From: an uncultured Bacteroidales bacterium
Lineage (GTDB): Bacteria; Bacteroidota; Bacteroidia; Bacteroidales; UBA932
Assembly: GCA_900541925.1 (NCBI GenBank)
Contig: UQMB01000028.1
Location: forward strand, 1-7,122
Length of the DNA: 7,122 nt
Direction: 5' to 3'
Shown piece after piece: positions 6,949 to 7,122 of the stretch. The notes below the pieces were generated by a model that was given only the letters and a program-made list of their open reading frames with translations, had not been told where the DNA came from and made no database searches. Each line of letters starts with the position of its first letter. Position 1 is the stretch's first letter. A program made the translations under genes and the position numbers.

Positions 6949-7122
6949 CTACATCAGCTTTCGGACCTCGTCTTCACTGAGCCCGGAACATTTCACGACG
7001 ACATCAATGGGCAGTTTCTCCTCCAGCATCCGCCTGGCGATGGCGGATTGTTCTTCGGCTTTGCCTCTTGCCTCGCCTTCCTTGCGCGCATAATCGTTGC
7101 GCAGCACCATGTCAAGTTCCGT
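6949..7122 (-). CDS. C-terminal fragment resembling Rpn/PD-(D/E)XK family nuclease-like protein (gene cut by window edge)
   Basis: Reading the minus strand from base 7122, an open frame of 57 codons ends at TAG (6949-6951); its start lies outside the window. The fragment begins TELDMVLRNDYARKEGEARG and continues with a charged helix rich in K, E, G and R. It ends in LPIDVVVKCSGLSEDEVRKL plus M. In Bacteroidota, proteins annotated as Rpn recombination-promoting nuclease/putative transposase (PDDEXK_2 type) commonly end this way: a Gly/Glu/Lys/Arg-rich repeat helix, then a small helix-turn-helix-like tail with a 'GLS.EE' type motif. The nuclease core itself is not visible, so the call rests on the tail alone. 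The gene converges on the PUL and is probably unrelated to glycan use. No clear terminator of its own is seen in 6871-6948. Confidence 0.6.
   Translation of the reverse strand, partial: TELDMVLRNDYARKEGEARGKAEEQSAIARRMLEEKLPIDVVVKCSGLSEDEVRKLM

Noticed and set aside
6872..7093. Plus-strand open frame after the terminator
   Set aside because: It follows the terminator, is low in complexity (Ser-rich), and overlaps the more convincing minus-strand Rpn-like tail, whose antisense it is for most of its length.

Overview
The window suggests a Bacteroidota genome, most likely order Bacteroidales. The evidence is an adjacent SusC/RagA-type TonB-dependent transporter and SusD/RagB-type lipoprotein, the absence of strong Shine-Dalgarno sequences, and A-rich translation starts. 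Base composition is fairly GC-rich for the group, about 55-60% in many stretches counted by hand. The genus cannot be fixed from this window.

Layout. Bases 1-153 are a leader with no recognisable gene; they carry closely spaced inverted repeats (1-29) followed by a T-rich run. Then come four plus-strand genes packed as one apparent operon: an ECF-type RNA polymerase sigma factor (154-687), a family GH88 unsaturated glucuronyl hydrolase lipoprotein (697-1869), a SusC-like outer-membrane transporter (1894-4926) and its SusD-like surface lipoprotein (4939-6816). The gaps between them are only 9, 24 and 12 bases. A convincing intrinsic terminator (6841-6870) closes the unit. On the minus strand the 3' end of a convergent gene (6949-7122, cut by the window edge) encodes a C-terminal tail resembling Rpn/PD-(D/E)XK family proteins.

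How the genes work together. The four-gene unit is a small polysaccharide utilisation locus (PUL). SusD captures a glycan fragment at the cell surface, and SusC imports it with energy from TonB. The GH88 enzyme removes the 4,5-unsaturated uronic acid from the non-reducing end of oligosaccharides made by a polysaccharide lyase. The sigma factor probably drives transcription of the locus. The likely food is therefore a uronic-acid polysaccharide attacked by lyases (a glycosaminoglycan or similar), but the exact glycan cannot be read from these genes.

The points most worth a second look are regulatory and architectural. A sigma factor sits where a sigma/anti-sigma pair is usual, but GH88 occupies the anti-sigma position, and the transporter lacks the N-terminal STN signalling domain that normally talks to an anti-sigma factor. 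The locus also holds no lyase, and the terminator after susD shows that none follows in the same transcript. Otherwise the genes belong to well-known families; I found no CRISPR array, RNA gene, insertion sequence or clearly novel system.
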